This document shows positions 1-11,096 of a stretch of 64,000 nt of DNA, piece after piece (position 1 is the stretch's first letter; the number at the start of each line of letters is the position of its first letter). A program made the position numbers and the translations under genes. The notes under the pieces were generated by a model that ran no database searches, was not told the DNA's origin, and worked only from the letters and a program-made list of their open reading frames with translations. Source of the DNA: Aporrectodea caliginosa (taxonomy: Eukaryota > Annelida > Clitellata > Crassiclitellata > Lumbricidae); contig JACEVL010000003.1 in NCBI GenBank assembly GCA_020284085.1, positions 1,182,692 through 1,246,691 on the forward strand, read 5' to 3'.

Positions 1-53
1 CAGAGAATGGTGTACTCTTACTCCAATTGATACGAACGGTAACTATGCAGAAT

Positions 54-240
54 CGAGCCTTTTCCGTGATGGGTCCTGTGGTCTAGAACGGGCTCTTCGA
101 GACCTACGCCTGGGTCTCTTACTGGAGTATTCTTTTTATAAACTCAACTACTTTTTGGCCTTGCTGGAGTCGGGAGCGCCTCGGAGTAATCTTCATGAAT
201 TGGTGCTATATAAATTTATGAATGAGCGAACATGGTTAGT
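54..240 (+). mobile_element. LINE 3' end fragment (tentative)
   Basis: The stretch ends in GGGAGCGCCTCGGAG followed by GTGCTATATAAATTTATGAAT. The same pattern (GGAGCGCC, then a TATATAGCGC-like box, then an ATTC/GAAT-rich tail) ends the LINE fragments at 2636 and 21838 and recurs near 28690 and 48980. I infer a truncated non-LTR 3' end. No coding part is recognisable. Confidence 0.35.
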
Positions 241-1189
241 TTCACTTGAAACCTCTGGACTATCGATGATATTAAGACATTTTCAGACCTTGTATATATG
301 GGACAAAATATATAAAATTGAGATTTGAGTTCATGAATGCTGCTACACGCAGAACAGCTATGTCCTCTATTGAATTGTTTAAAATCCAACTGTCTTCCTT
401 ACACAATGAGAGCATTGAAGTTATTAATTCACACATTTATTGTTTATTCTGACCAACCACGTCATCAAATCTCGTTAAAAGTAATGGTTACCTTAGAAAC
501 CGTTATGACTCTCGTTTAACATGTTGATGTAGGCCTACCAATTTGTAATTTAAGTGCTGTGTGGTTATTGATTGTTATGACTTATGAATAGGTCTACTTC
601 TGCGATCAACCATCGACGCCTGTTTTTCCCGTAGTTTACGTTGCTAAATTAGTGCTAACGTCTTCAATGCCATAGGCCCTACTTGAAAGTAATCGGAAAG
701 TTTAAGTAGCAGAGGAAAGTGCAAGCGGAGGGGAAGTTGAATAAAGAGGTGATTGTATTGTCTTGTATTGCATTTTAGTTTATTTCATAACTTGCTGTCA
801 AGACGCAACAAGTAACATCAATGCATGATAATGCAGTTGTAGTATTAGAGGCTATAGTACTATTTTTAACTTTAGGCCTAGATAATGCACTGTTATAATA
901 AGCTTATGATGACTTGTATGAGGATGAGCAAACTGGCGGAGGTCATCTGGGAGTCCGTTCCAATGAGCAGGTTCAGCATATAAGAAGCGTTTGCAGAATT
1001 TCAGAGAGGATGAGACTGGAGGCCGAGATATAGAAAGGTATGATGATGAGAGAGTAGACCCAGGCGTTTAAATAGTGAATAGCTGGCGAATGTACGAGGG
1101 TTTAGAGGTTTGAAGGGCGCAAGAGACAATTTTGCTGAGAGACTTTTAGCCAATGAAGTTATTTGAGAACAGACTGATCAGGTTATAAT
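241..1189. other. Gene-free stretch, TIR-like scar
   Basis: No gene is recognised. Around 625-690 is a diverged copy of the end of the element family complete at 26458-26908: GTAGTTTACGTTGCTAAATTA followed by GTCTTCAATGCC. The rest is AT-rich with several TAGGCCTA-like palindromes (about 527 and 872). The 60-codon ORF at 337 looks like chance. Confidence 0.4.
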
Positions 1190-1640
1190 GGTTGTTTGAG
1201 AGTTTTGGTGACTGCGCTCTGGACTGGTTGCTGACGTTTTATTTCAGAAGAGTCGATGTTGTAGAAAAGGGAGTTACAGCAGTCGAGTCTGGAATGAACA
1301 AAATTGCAGTGGCTATTGCGCACGCGGTCTTTTGTCAAGTATTGGGCGCAATCGGCGAAGGTGACGGATGTGCATAAAGCAGGTGCGAGATATGGGTGAT
1401 GCGATCGGAAAAGGTAATAAGGTTCTTGTCGAAGATTCCAAGATATTGCGGACAGGAGAAGAGTAAAGTACGGGAGAGGTGAGATCTGTTAGAAAAAGGT
1501 CGGGAGGATAGGCTTGTTTGTTGCATTTCTCGCGGAGGACAATAATGAAGAATTCTGTTTTTGAAGGGTTAAGGCATATAGCAGGTTTCCAGTAATCCAG
1601 GCTGAAATCTGGGTGTGGTTTTATCATGTGAATGTTATTG
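1190..1640 (-). pseudogene. LINE reverse transcriptase remnant
   Basis: Minus-strand translation spread over different frames gives pieces typical of the C-terminal half of CR1/L2-like reverse transcriptases: LNPSKTEFFII, then a stretch like 'ILxSSxxLxFxxxITHIS', then HSRLDCCNSLFYNI. The order is correct for the thumb region that follows the catalytic palm. Frames change at least twice and stops intervene, so this is a decayed copy. The catalytic YxDD region is not visible. Confidence 0.65.
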
Positions 1641-2529
1641 ACATGAGCCTACTTTATTGCTGATCATTCTTCTTACTTTATACATACTCTCTCACAGCTC
1701 CGAAGAGTGAAATTTGTGATTGAATACTCTTATCCATGTACGTAGGCCTCCTGCGGAAACTGTTTCCCACTACCAGACGAAACCATTGTTCACTCCGACC
1801 ACGTAGCCTACACACAATTTCAATCTCCCTCGTACACACGATCGAAATTTCGTTGCTATAATCATCTACGAAAACATTTACAAAATCGTCTGATGATTTA
1901 CATCTTCTTATAACTTAACGGAATCACCTAAATTGGACTACTCGTTACTTGTAAGCAGCAATGCGTCTGTTATTGCAAATAAACGAATATTGATTGATTG
2001 GTTGAATGAAATTGTTCTTATCCGATGTTCCCGCAGTGCATTTACAGGCAGATAATTAGAGTAGGCCTACACACTTAGCCTACTTTATTTACGTACTAGC
2101 GTTGTAAAATCATCTGTAGGTGCCGGTAGAAAGAATTGTTTTAACGCAGGAATTTTGACACCTCTTTGTCAATGCGCTGCTTTCAGTCGCCAGAGGCCAA
2201 GACTAGTGCATCCTTATCCAACTTCTACTTAGTAAATATTGCTTAATTTCAACGCCATTTTCACGACTTTAAAGAATTAATTATTGTACTGGGTTGGATG
2301 AGTTACATTTGCCTCTGTAATTACTCTACCATTTATGCACGTTTTCTTTTAATTTTATTTTAATAGAGGGCTAGCTTATTATTCTCGTAAGTTTTACGCC
2401 TTATCATTATTTCGCGCTCTTTACGTAAACAATATCGTCCACCTCACGAGCGAATGTAGGTTGAAGATTTGGTATGAAGGCTGTTGGACGCTATTTTAGC
2501 GATTTTTGGTAGAGGCATGTGTAATTGGA
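1641..2529. other. Gene-free stretch with a LINE tail
   Basis: No gene is recognised. At about 1960-2010, AATAAACGAATATTGATTGA followed by TTGG resembles the (TGAT)n LINE tails at 14380 and 55580, so it is probably another truncated 3' end. Nothing else stands out. Confidence 0.4.
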
Positions 2530-2635
2530 GTGTGAGATAGTCAAGTGGTCAGTGTACTAGGCTATCAATCAACCTACAGGTGGGAGGTTCAGACCCCCGA
2601 CAGGAAAGAAATTTATTTGCAGATGAAGGTAAATT
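2530..2635 (+). mobile_element. tRNA-derived SINE head (tentative)
   Basis: AGTCAAGTGGTCAGTGTAC resembles a tRNA A box, and GGGAGGTTCAGACCCCCG, some 45 bp later, resembles a B box. The spacing and the GACAGG end fit a tRNA-derived SINE head rather than a functional tRNA, because no acceptor stem closes. The LINE fragment begins immediately downstream. Confidence 0.45.
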
Positions 2636-3480
2636 GTAATTAGTAATTTATATAGCGCCGCTCACAGCCGAGGCCATTCAGTAGCGCTCCCAGTGCGAGA
2701 ACCCCTGAGAGAAGAAATATGTTTTAAGGAGAGAGAGAGATGAAGACAATGATCCAGAAAGGAAAGTCTCACGCAAAGTGAAGTGAAGGGCATTCCATAA
2801 AGAGGGCCCAATGATGGCAAAGGATCGAGTTTGAGCAATCGTAGTCCTAGCTCGTGGGACAAAGAAGTCAGATCGGTCCAGAGATCGTAAAGGCCGATGA
2901 GAAGATGCAGAAAGAGGAGGACGAATGACATCCCTGAGGTATTTTGGAGCAAGTCCCAGTTTGGATTTGAGGACCAAAGCAAGGACTTTAAACTGAATGC
3001 GGTCAGAGAGAGGAAGCCAATGCAGTTGGTTAACCATGAATGATGATATATGGGAGTATTTAGGAAGGTGAGCAATCAATCGAGCAGCAGTATTGAGAAC
3101 AGATTGAATAGGGTATAGACGGACCTTGGGAAGACCAATAAGTAGGAGTTGCAATAATCAATTCTGGAACAGACAAATGCATGGACAATGGATGCCATGG
3201 TAGAGAGAGTAACAGATCTGCGAATAACCCTGAGACGCCAGAGGTGAAAGTAAGAGGATCGTGTAAGGTTGGTTACATGAGCAGAAAAAGTGAGAGCGCT
3301 GTCCAAAGTGACACCTAGGTCACGCACACAAGTAGAGAACGTAAAATTGGGAAAGTTTTCAGAGAGAAGCGAAAAGTCAATTTTCAGAAGTTGTTGGGGA
3401 AGTGAGGAAGAAGGAAGGATGAAGGTATGAAGTGATAAAAGTTTGAGACATACACAGAAACAGAAAGTTATACGGAGAGA
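2636..3480 (-). mobile_element. CR1/L2-like LINE, 3' part with RT C-terminus
   Basis: Read on the minus strand, about 3327-3076 and 3154-2678 encode the C-terminal region of a non-LTR reverse transcriptase: LGVTLDSALTFSAHV, then SRIDYCNS, then LNTAARLIAHLP, LHWLPLSDRIQFKV, GLAPKYL and SFAIIGPSLWNAL. These are the family signature blocks in the right order. Two frames are needed, so the copy is frameshifted. The 3' end (2636-2690) has the TATATAGCGCC box shared with other fragments here. No endonuclease domain is present, so it is 5'-truncated. Confidence 0.85.
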
Positions 3481-3558
3481 AAGTCAGAGTAATGTAAAGA
3501 AAACAAATAAAAAGTTTAGGTAATCCTGCAATGAAAAGTAATAGCATATTTAATTATT

Positions 3559-3880
3559 TAAATGATTTTAATGATAACTGTCATCAATCCAACTTCTATT
3601 CATGCAAGTACTATTTTTTTATTAATCCAACTTCTAGTTTCAGGTGAAACTATTTTAGACAGTCCAACTTTCATTTCAGTGCAAGAATTCTTTCATCAAT
3701 CCAAATTCTATTTCACATGCAACAATTCTTTTCATCAATCCACCTTCTATTTGCACAAATAATCCTTTTCATCAATCCAGATGCCATTTTTAATGGAAAC
3801 AATTATTTTCATCAATCCAACTTCTATTTGCACAAAGAATTATTTTTATTAATCCAACTACCATTTATAAATGGCAGCCA
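3559..3880 (+). repeat. Tandem ~37-40-bp 'ATCAATCCA' core repeats
   Basis: Seven or eight imperfect tandem units share TTTCATCAATCCAACTTCTA with a variable spacer such as TTTGCACAAAGAA. The same core recurs at 6930-6995, 10650-10915, 11600-11815, 25520-26400, 26490-26800, 29680-29770, 49700-49960 and 56100-56560, always as an internal array of TIR elements. No terminal repeats were found around this copy, so it is an eroded internal fragment. Confidence 0.75.
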
Positions 3881-4180
3881 GAGAAATAATAAAATACGCT
3901 AAAATAATATTTATAGGATACGTTCAATGCAATAATAAAATACGCTCAAATGCAGGTTTACCCAAAGTTTCTATACATTATGTTTTTCATGTGGTGAATA
4001 TCTGATGATGAAACCCATTAAAGGGAAGGAAATTTTTTAAATGGGAATTTGCAAGTAGCCTACATGTGAAACACCTCTTTGCAGTGTCTTTCATAAAATG
4101 CTCCATCTGTTGTGTTTTCATAAACTCCTTGAACTTTGAAGTTTCCTTTATACTAGGTTGATTCTGCAGTCAACGGTTGA
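3881..4180. other. Gene-free stretch upstream of zinc-finger locus
   Basis: AT-rich and without a recognised feature. A plausible acceptor (ATTCTGCAG) ends at 4169, so part of it may be an intron of the zinc-finger locus. Confidence 0.3.
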
Positions 4181-4400
4181 AGAATCGTAACAGAAGACGT
4201 ACAACTGCAGGAGGCTCAGCAGGACTATGACAGAAGTTTGCACTCTGAGGCTAGACAGATAAATAAAGATCCAAACGTTATAAAGAGAACTATTAAAAAA
4301 ACATCTCCATACATGACAGAAAACCGATCTCAATTAAAAGAACAATCGCATCTGAAAGCCATAATCATAGTAATGTCCATACCTGAAAATAAATGACAAC

Positions 4401-4964
4401 ATGACACACAGTACAAAGTTTTCGCATCAACTGAGTTTGTGTTCCACCAACCACCAGAAGAAAATCTGTTCCCTGCGAGTTTCCTGCATCTGCCGACTAT
4501 GCCAAAAAGACTTTGGAAATATTGATGATCTGAATAGACATATTAGAACACACACTACTGAAGAAGAGCTGGACATATGTCAGTCGAGTTACAAAACCTT
4601 TGCGAGTGGTCACACTCCAAAACTGCATAACGTTCGAGCCCATTATGAAGAAAAGCCATATAAATGCAATGTATGTCCCTTATCATTTTCTTATTATTGT
4701 CATTTGCTTATCCATAAAATTATCCATACTGAAGAAAAGCCATACAAATGTGAAATATGTGACAAGGAGTTTCAGCGGAAGTATTTTATGGAACGCCATA
4801 TAAGAATGCACACTGGAGAGAAAACCTACAAGTGCACATTGTGTAACAAAGCATTTTCTGGGAGTGCTTATCTCAATGACCATGTTAGATCCCACGCTGA
4901 CGAAATCACTAACCACAATGTTGCATTTCTGAATGCAGAGAGACCATGGCGGTGCTTGGCATGA
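4401..4964 (+). CDS. C2H2 zinc-finger protein (main open part)
   Basis: A 187-codon open frame encodes four well-formed C2H2 fingers: CRLC...HIRTH (about residues 31-51), YKCNVC...HKIIH, YKCEIC...HIRMH and YKCTLC...HVRSH. All have C-x2-C-x12-H-x3-H spacing with EEKPYKC or GEKTYKC linkers. A second finger between the first two is degenerate, with one Cys visible in the ICQSSYKTF part. Such proteins usually bind DNA in the nucleus. The locus is broken: a coding-like stretch at 4181-4396 is in another frame and stops at a TGA just before this ATG, and the downstream part is in the third frame. Either it is a retropseudogene, or there are assembly indels, or real exons were missed. Confidence 0.7.
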   Translation: MTHSTKFSHQLSLCSTNHQKKICSLRVSCICRLCQKDFGNIDDLNRHIRTHTTEEELDICQSSYKTFASGHTPKLHNVRAHYEEKPYKCNVCPLSFSYYCHLLIHKIIHTEEKPYKCEICDKEFQRKYFMERHIRMHTGEKTYKCTLCNKAFSGSAYLNDHVRSHADEITNHNVAFLNAERPWRCLA

Positions 4965-5325
4965 GAGATTTGGTGTATCTACCAAAGGTGACAATTGTTA
5001 TTATAATTACATGTTGCCAGGAACAGAGCCAATGAGAGACCTTTCATCTGGGCAAAGCAAGAATCCAGATGAACATCAGTTTTATGTCAATCAATTTATA
5101 GAAATTGATGGAGTAGATATTTTCAAAGTAAAACCTTATGGCTGTGGAATATGTGAAGAAATGTTTGAAATTGGAAAAGAATTTTTTGAACACTGTTGTC
5201 ATCACCATGATACGCCACAGAAAGAGACATTTATTGACCTATTTGAAGGACATCTTTCAAGTTGTTCTTGCCGAGAAGAAAACATGTCCTTATCAAGGTT
5301 GACTTCCACTTCAGAACAGCAGTGA
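4933..5325 (+). pseudogene. Zinc-finger gene 3' part, shifted frame
   Basis: A 130-codon frame overlaps the preceding one by 32 bases in a different phase. It contains one more finger-like unit, YGCGICEEMF...FEHCCHH (C-x2-C-x12-H-x3-H), then an acidic/Ser tail and a stop. The overlap is too short for an intron, so a frameshift relative to 4401-4964 is the simplest reading. The finger resembles no specific named family I can identify. Confidence 0.5.
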
Positions 5326-6834
5326 CATGTACAATTGAGAATTGTACATGTCACAAACTAATCTGAAACGTTTGCAACAGTAACTTAAATGCTGCTCACG
5401 TTAATTAAAAACTAGTCACCCAGTGCATAGATAACTAAAGAAGTCATCACTGGAACCTTTGCACACTAAGTTTTAGTCATCATTCTTTACAACTTCTACT
5501 GCATTGTGGATGTGCAATGACAATTGCTGATCATGCTGCAGCACATTGTTTTTTGACCGTTCAGAACTCCCTCATAGATGGTAGAAGATGCATTTCTGAA
5601 GCCGCTATGTCAGTGACGACTGGAATCTGTCAGTATGTGGCAGTCGGTGATGGAAGATGTGCTGGATGATGGGCTACTCCTCTCCATGTACTATCCTCTC
5701 TTCTCCGATCTGATGAACTCCGATTGCAGTTGGCATACATAAGTTGTTAGGTTCAACATATGGGGACCTGTCTAGCTTAAATTGGAAGATGGTGTCACCC
5801 AAAATTCCTACCCACATGAGAAACATCAACCGATCCACGATGGAATGGAGATATAACTCTGAAAAGTCACAGCAGAATTGAAAGCATGTAAGAGATGTCG
5901 AGCAATTGCAAACGACTTTGGACTAAACTGTCAAAGCGACATGATGTGCAATACAACAGTCACTATGAATGCACACGTGCACATGTTCTCTTGTTCAAAT
6001 TATATAAAAAAGTCAAAACATTATTTTATCTGGAGCAGAAGTATTTGTTTGTAAAGAAACTGCTAGCAGAAATCAATGCCATATTCTTTGAGTGGGCATA
6101 CACATTTATGTGTGTATGTATCTGGAGTTTTATTTACAGGAACCCTCAGAAATGCACTAGGATTCACGTGGTTGCCAAATTAATAAAAGAATCACAGAAT
6201 CTCAGCATTTACACTCACGATGCTATCAGTGCACTCACTGTTCATTCAGCACATTTTCAAAATCTCCCTTATAATAGTAAACAAAGTATTGCATATGAAC
6301 CAGCCGTTCTATTTATGTTCTATGCCCATGCCCCATTGCCCCATATTAATGGAAAATTGCACTCATTCAGTGGCACACTTGAACTCTCAGGCACTATGTG
6401 AATCCTCAGTGACCTGCCTTAAGCTAAGACATTTCTGCCAAGTTCAGTTCCTTTGGTCAATTAATTCTTTGATGTCATTCATGTATAAACACAATAAAAT
6501 TAATATCCATGTTAGCCTGGCTTCTGGGTCCACTGGTCTATCCGATTTCAGTCGGAGGAGTATGCTGTTTGATTGCGATTTTACTGTAACCTACCATTGA
6601 CCGATGTCTGAATGAGTCTGATTATGATAAATATATGATGGAAGTCATTAGATTATATTAGATTACATTAAGATAGTTTCAATTAGGTTAGATTGCATTG
6701 GGAAGTGATTGAATTAGATTAGATCGTTATCACAATTAGCTGTCCAAAACTGACTTTGGGAACACATGCACGGGGACTGTAAATGGCATGGCGTCCATTC
6801 AAACGGTAACAGGTTGATAGTCCGACGGGGTTAT
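5326..6834. other. Gene-free; possible 3' UTR of zinc-finger locus
   Basis: No domain is recognised. Open frames at 5895-6401 and 6220-6600 overlap in different phases and look non-coding. An AATAAA at 6493-6498 could be the poly(A) signal of the zinc-finger transcript. The stretch 6640-6730 is rich in GATTAGATTA-type simple sequence. Confidence 0.35.
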
Positions 6835-7015
6835 CCCGTAGATTAGGTTGCTAAATTATTTGAATGTCTTCAATGCCGTACTTGACGTTGGTAAGTAAGT
6901 GCTCAGTCTACCTTTGTCCATGATAACTATCATCAATTCCGCTTCCATTTCATTGAGCATTTTTTCATCAATCCAGCTTCCATTTATCACTAAAAGTACC
7001 GAGAAATCGAACTTC

Positions 7016-8717
7016 CTAGAAGCACCACGGGGGTCATTTTGACCCCAAATAATTTATAATGCAAAGCCTATTGCAAATTCAATGAAATTGACTATCAACT
7101 TTATTAACATAAATTACATGAGCATAAACAAGTGTAATAAGTAAGTTGGAATGGAATAATAGGAGATCCTCTCCTCTCACCAGATCTCCTATCCTCTCGC
7201 CAGACCTCTTCCGCTCTCACTACATCTACTATCCACTCACCAGATCTCCTATCCTCTCACCAAATTTCCTATCCTCTCACCAGATCTCACCCTATCTTCT
7301 CGCCAAATCTTCTATCCTCTCACCAGATTTCTTATCCTCTCACCAGACCTCACCCTATCTTCTAACCAAATCTTTTATCCTCTCACCAGATCTCTCCTCT
7401 CACCAGATCTTCTCTCCTCTCGCCAGATCTTCTATCTTCTCATCAGATCTCCTCTCCTTTCACCAGAAAACTATCCTATCTTATCACCAGATATCCTATC
7501 CTCTGATCCTCCCTCTCCTCTGACCAGATATTCCTTCCTCTCACCAGATCTCCTTTCCTCTTTCCAAATATCGTCTTCTCTCACCGGATCTACTCTGCTC
7601 TCACCAGATCTCTCTCCACTCAACAGATCTCCTCTCCTCTCACCCGATATCCTCTCACCAAGTCATCCTTCTTCTCGCCAGATCGCCTATCCTCTCACTT
7701 GATCTCCTCTCCTCTCACCAGATCTACTACCCTCTCACCTGATCTCCTATCCTTTCACTAGATATCTCCTCTGACCACATCTTCTTTCTCCCACTAGATA
7801 TCCTCTCCTCTCACCAGATATCCTCTTCTCTCACCAGATCTTCTCTCACCAGATCTGTTCTTTTCTCACCAGATCTCCTCTCTCAAGATCTCCTTTCCTC
7901 TAACCAGATCTCCGCTCCTCTCATCAAATCATCCTTCTCGCCAGGTCTCCTATCCTCTCACTTGATCTCCTCTCCCCTCGCCAGATCTACTATCCTCTGG
8001 CTAGATCTCTCCTCTGACCAGATCTGCTTTCCTCTCACCAGATCGCCTATCCTCTCATCAGATCTCCTATCCTCTCACCAGATCTCCTCTTCTCTCCCCA
8101 GATCTTCTTTCCCATCGCCAAATGTCCTCTCCTCTCGCCAGATCTCTAATTCTCTCGCCAGATCTCCTATCCTCTCACCTGATCCTCTTCTCTCACCTGA
8201 TCTCTTCTCTCATCAGATCTCATCTCCTCTCGCCAGATCTCCTATCCTCTCACCAGATCTCCTATCCTCTCATCTGATCTTCTCTCCTCTGACCAGATCT
8301 TCTTTCCTTTCATCAGATCGCCTCTCCTCTCACCAAATCTCCTGTTCTCTCACCAGATCTGATCCTATCCTCTCACCAGATCTTTCTCTCCTCTCACCAG
8401 ATCTCCTCTCTTCTCACATTTATTACGTAATTAGCTTTGATATATAATATTATTGAATAAAAACAAGAAATGCGTAAGCCTGATATGCAAGTACTGAAAC
8501 AGGGGTCAGATTGACCCCTTGGTGCTTAAAGGTAGAATGTTCAGCAAAAATCTCAGAAATTGTGAATCCCCCGAGTTCAAATTTTGGCAGAGGGTATACC
8601 CTACGAAGTTAGGAAAAGTCATGAAATTACAGGACTCTGGCTATATCTGGGGCCGAGGTGCGTTCCGCTAAAAACCAAAAGGGGTCAGATTGACCCCTTC
8701 GGTGCTTCTAGTGTTAA
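7016..8717. mobile_element. piggyBac-type MITE with internal minisatellite
   Basis: Left CTAGAAGCACCACGGGGGTC and right GACCCCTTCGGTGCTTCTAG are inverted copies of each other, each next to a small GGGGTCAnnnTGACCCC palindrome. The right end abuts TTAA (8714-8717), the usual piggyBac target. The left flank is mutated. A second, internal right-end-like segment (GGGGTCAGATTGACCCCTTG, then GTGCTTAA) lies at about 8507-8528. The body is almost entirely the 20-bp array described separately, and no transposase is present. Confidence 0.6.
7158..8420 (+). repeat. 20-bp minisatellite, CTCTCACCAGATCTCCTATC
   Basis: About 1.26 kb of imperfect tandem copies of CTCTCACCAGATCTCCTATC and variants (CGCC for CACC, TTCT for CTCC, some units shortened). 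Nearly every unit carries AGATCT. It reads open in several frames as Ser/Leu/Pro-rich peptide, which is an artefact of period 20 and low stop content. It lies inside the piggyBac-type MITE. Confidence 0.9.
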
Positions 8718-8947
8718 CCCTCTAAGGGACAAGAGTTTTTTTGGTCTGCAAAATGTTCACAACTAATGCAAATACATTGTCTAGGGTTCTCCTGTCAACA
8801 TAATGTAGTCTATTTTATGCTTAGTAGTACAGATTTACATTTTGGTCTCTTTTATTTTATGGGACAGATATGTTCCATTGTCCGTTAGGCAGTAAAAGTA
8901 CATTTTTGTGCTATGTTGGACTATGTTGATTAAATGTCAGAATATGA

Positions 8948-9590
8948 TCATGTACCATGTGGCAAAGAATTTATTTGAACAGATATGATATATAGATAGT
9001 TAGTGTGGAACTTGGTGAAACAGTTACGGTCACTTTGCAAACATAGAACAACACTACAGGTGGCACACTGAAATCTTGACCGGTTATCTTTGCCCCTCTT
9101 GTGACAAAGCTTACATCTCTTCCTATCAGGCAAGATGTGAGTCAAATGATTATGTATCAACACTAGAGACGCCTTTCTTTGATTGCTCCAGTCGGAAAAT
9201 CATTCCTCCTGGAAGTACAAGTACCTATGAGACCACAAACCACCTGCTGTCTGAACTCTAAATGTGTTAGGCCTATTTTGGTGTCTGTTGGGAGACTTGT
9301 AATTCAAGTAGCCATTCACCACTGTTTCGACCAGGCTATCAAACATCACTCTGAGATAATACTTCTATCGGCATCAAATTCTATTACATAATACGATTTG
9401 AGCTGGTCTTCCAGATCAACTCCTCCAACATTATTATTTGTTGTATTCTTTCACCCATGATGGAACGTTGATAACAACCTTCACAGCGGAACCTTCTGAC
9501 GTCTATCTATAGGACCTGTACCTACGGTTGGTTCCGAACTGGATATGAAATGGACAGCCTTTGTGTCCATCCACCTCAAAAACAAAGGAG
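8948..9590 (-). pseudogene. piggyBac transposase C-terminal remnant
   Basis: On the minus strand, in order: DRRQKVP, then VKVVINVPSWVKEYNK, a frameshift, NNVGGVDLEDQLKSYY, about 80 broken codons, then RKRCKLCHKRGKDNRSRFQC with LCLQSDRNCFTKFH. GGVDxxDxxxxYY is the hallmark block after the catalytic core of piggyBac transposases, and the CxxC...CxxC...H part is their C-terminal cysteine-rich zinc domain. There are at least two frameshifts plus internal stops, and the N-terminal half is missing. It cannot be functional. Confidence 0.85.
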
Positions 9591-9659
9591 AAGCAAATGA
9601 ATCATCTGCTTCACCGTTGTTTGGAGGGACTGAATGTCTCCTCTTGTATGCTTGCAGGC

Positions 9660-10180
9660 CCTAGGTATATTTGTATGAATGTATGTATGTATTGCATGTA
9701 TTTATGTATGTATGTATGTATGTATGTATGTATAAATGAATGGATGGATGTACGTATGCATGTATGCATGTATGCATGTATGTATGTGTGTATGTATGTC
9801 TGTATGTATATATGTATGTACGTATGTATGCATGCATGTACATATGTTTCTATGTATGCATGTATGTATGTATGTATATATGTATGTACATATGGATGTA
9901 TATATGTAAGTATATAATATGTATCTATGTATGTGTGAATGCGTATTATATGTATTTGTGTAAGTGTGAATGCATTTGTGTATGTCTCTATGCATGCATA
10001 TATGTATGTATGTATACATGTATGTATGTATGTATGTATGTATGTATGTATGTATGTATGTATGTATGTATGTATGTATGTATGTATGTATATATATATA
10101 TGTAAATATGTATGTCTAATATGTTTTGTATGTACGAATGCAAGTATGCATGAATGCATATATGTACGTTTTTACAATGC
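9660..10180. repeat. (TATG)n microsatellite
   Basis: About 500 bp of TATG/TACA tetranucleotide, interrupted at the left and nearly pure at 10016-10090. Both strands are open in several frames (YVCM or THIH repeats), so the six or so ORFs here are artefacts. Similar arrays occur at 48590-48978 and 63600-64000. Confidence 0.95.
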
Positions 10181-11096
10181 CCTTTCATGTACAGGCATTT
10201 TGTACATGCATTTTATGACATTGCCTAACGGACAATGGGACATATAATTGTCCCATGAAGATTTTCTTCAAAATCTGCAAGACTGTGAAAGGATTGGTTC
10301 TTGTCAATGAATATCCTCTTTTGTGAAGAGTCGATGTACATTATTTAAAAGTTTTGTAATGTATTATTCCTCTGTGAGAAAAAATAAAAAATGACAAAGT
10401 TTGTATTTTATCTTAAAAAATTAATAATTTTAAAATAAACATATCTGGCCCCTAGAATGTGTGGGAACTCATGAAAAGGTCACAGTTACATTGATCAAAT
10501 ACTGAACAAATAAATAAAATCGTTAAATAAACCCATTTGCTCAATCTAATAAACCCAGGCACTTTTTTCTGACATGGGACATATATGTCCCATATCCCTT
10601 AGAGGGTTAATGTAAAAAAATTACCAATACAGATACACTTTTAGACGACATGTATTTAACCAATAAATATTTTTCATCAATGGAACTTTTATTTAAGCAA
10701 AGAACTATTCTCATGGGTCCAGCATCTACTTACGAAAACAATTATTTTCATAAATCCAGCTTCTATTGCATCAAAAACTTAGTTTCATCAATCCAGCTTC
10801 TAATTACGGTAAACATTATTTCCATCAATCCAACTTCTATTAAAGAAAGGAATGGTTTCATCAATCCCACGTCCATTTAGGGAACCAATTTTTTAATTAA
10901 TCCAGCTTCCATTTTAATTTGACGATATAAAATAATTTACCAACCTAAACTACGGGCTTACCAATAATATTATGTCTTGGTAGAAGTAGAAGATGGATGA
11001 GCTATGAAAACATGGCTAAATATGCTTTAAATATTTTTGAACGGCTGTACCGGTTGGGATTTGGGCAAATGCCTACCGTTCATACGACCTCGCAAC

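Larger units (their letters stand above)
8714..10610. mobile_element. piggyBac-like element, decayed
   Basis: TTAA followed by CCCTCTAAGGGA opens the element at 8714, and TCCCTTAGAGGG followed by TTAA closes it at 10610. This is a perfect 12-bp terminal inverted repeat with the TTAA target of piggyBac. Subterminal inverted pieces (TGTCCGTTAGGCA near 8880 and TGCCTAACGGACA near 10223) support the same limits. Inside are a minus-strand transposase remnant (8948-9590) and a TATG array (9660-10180). The left TTAA is shared with the right end of the neighbouring MITE. Confidence 0.8.
6835..10956. mobile_element. TIR element with tandem core, split by nested insertions
   Basis: The left end CCCGTAGATTAGGTTGCTAAA (6835) is followed by GTCTTCAATGCCGTACTTGA and the first core repeats (6930-6995). 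The right end is more core repeats (10650-10915), then GACGATATAAAATAATTTA and ACCAACCTAAACTACGGG, ending at 10956. These are the two termini of the family seen complete at 26458-26908. The 3.6 kb between is foreign: two piggyBac-type elements at 7016-8717 and 8714-10610. I infer one ancestral element opened by later insertions. No target duplication was found at the outer ends. Confidence 0.6.

Noticed and set aside
5895..6600. Overlapping 168- and 126-codon ORFs after the zinc-finger locus
   Set aside because: They overlap in different frames, have no domain, and fit an AT-rich 3' UTR.
7146..8447. Ser/Pro/Leu-rich protein ORFs at 7146-7523 and 7962-8447
   Set aside because: They translate a 20-bp minisatellite whose unit lacks stops.
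9611..10247. Several 60-180-codon ORFs across the TATG array
   Set aside because: Tetranucleotide repeats lack stops in most frames; the peptides are pure repeat. The same applies to 48583-49005 and 63541-63987.
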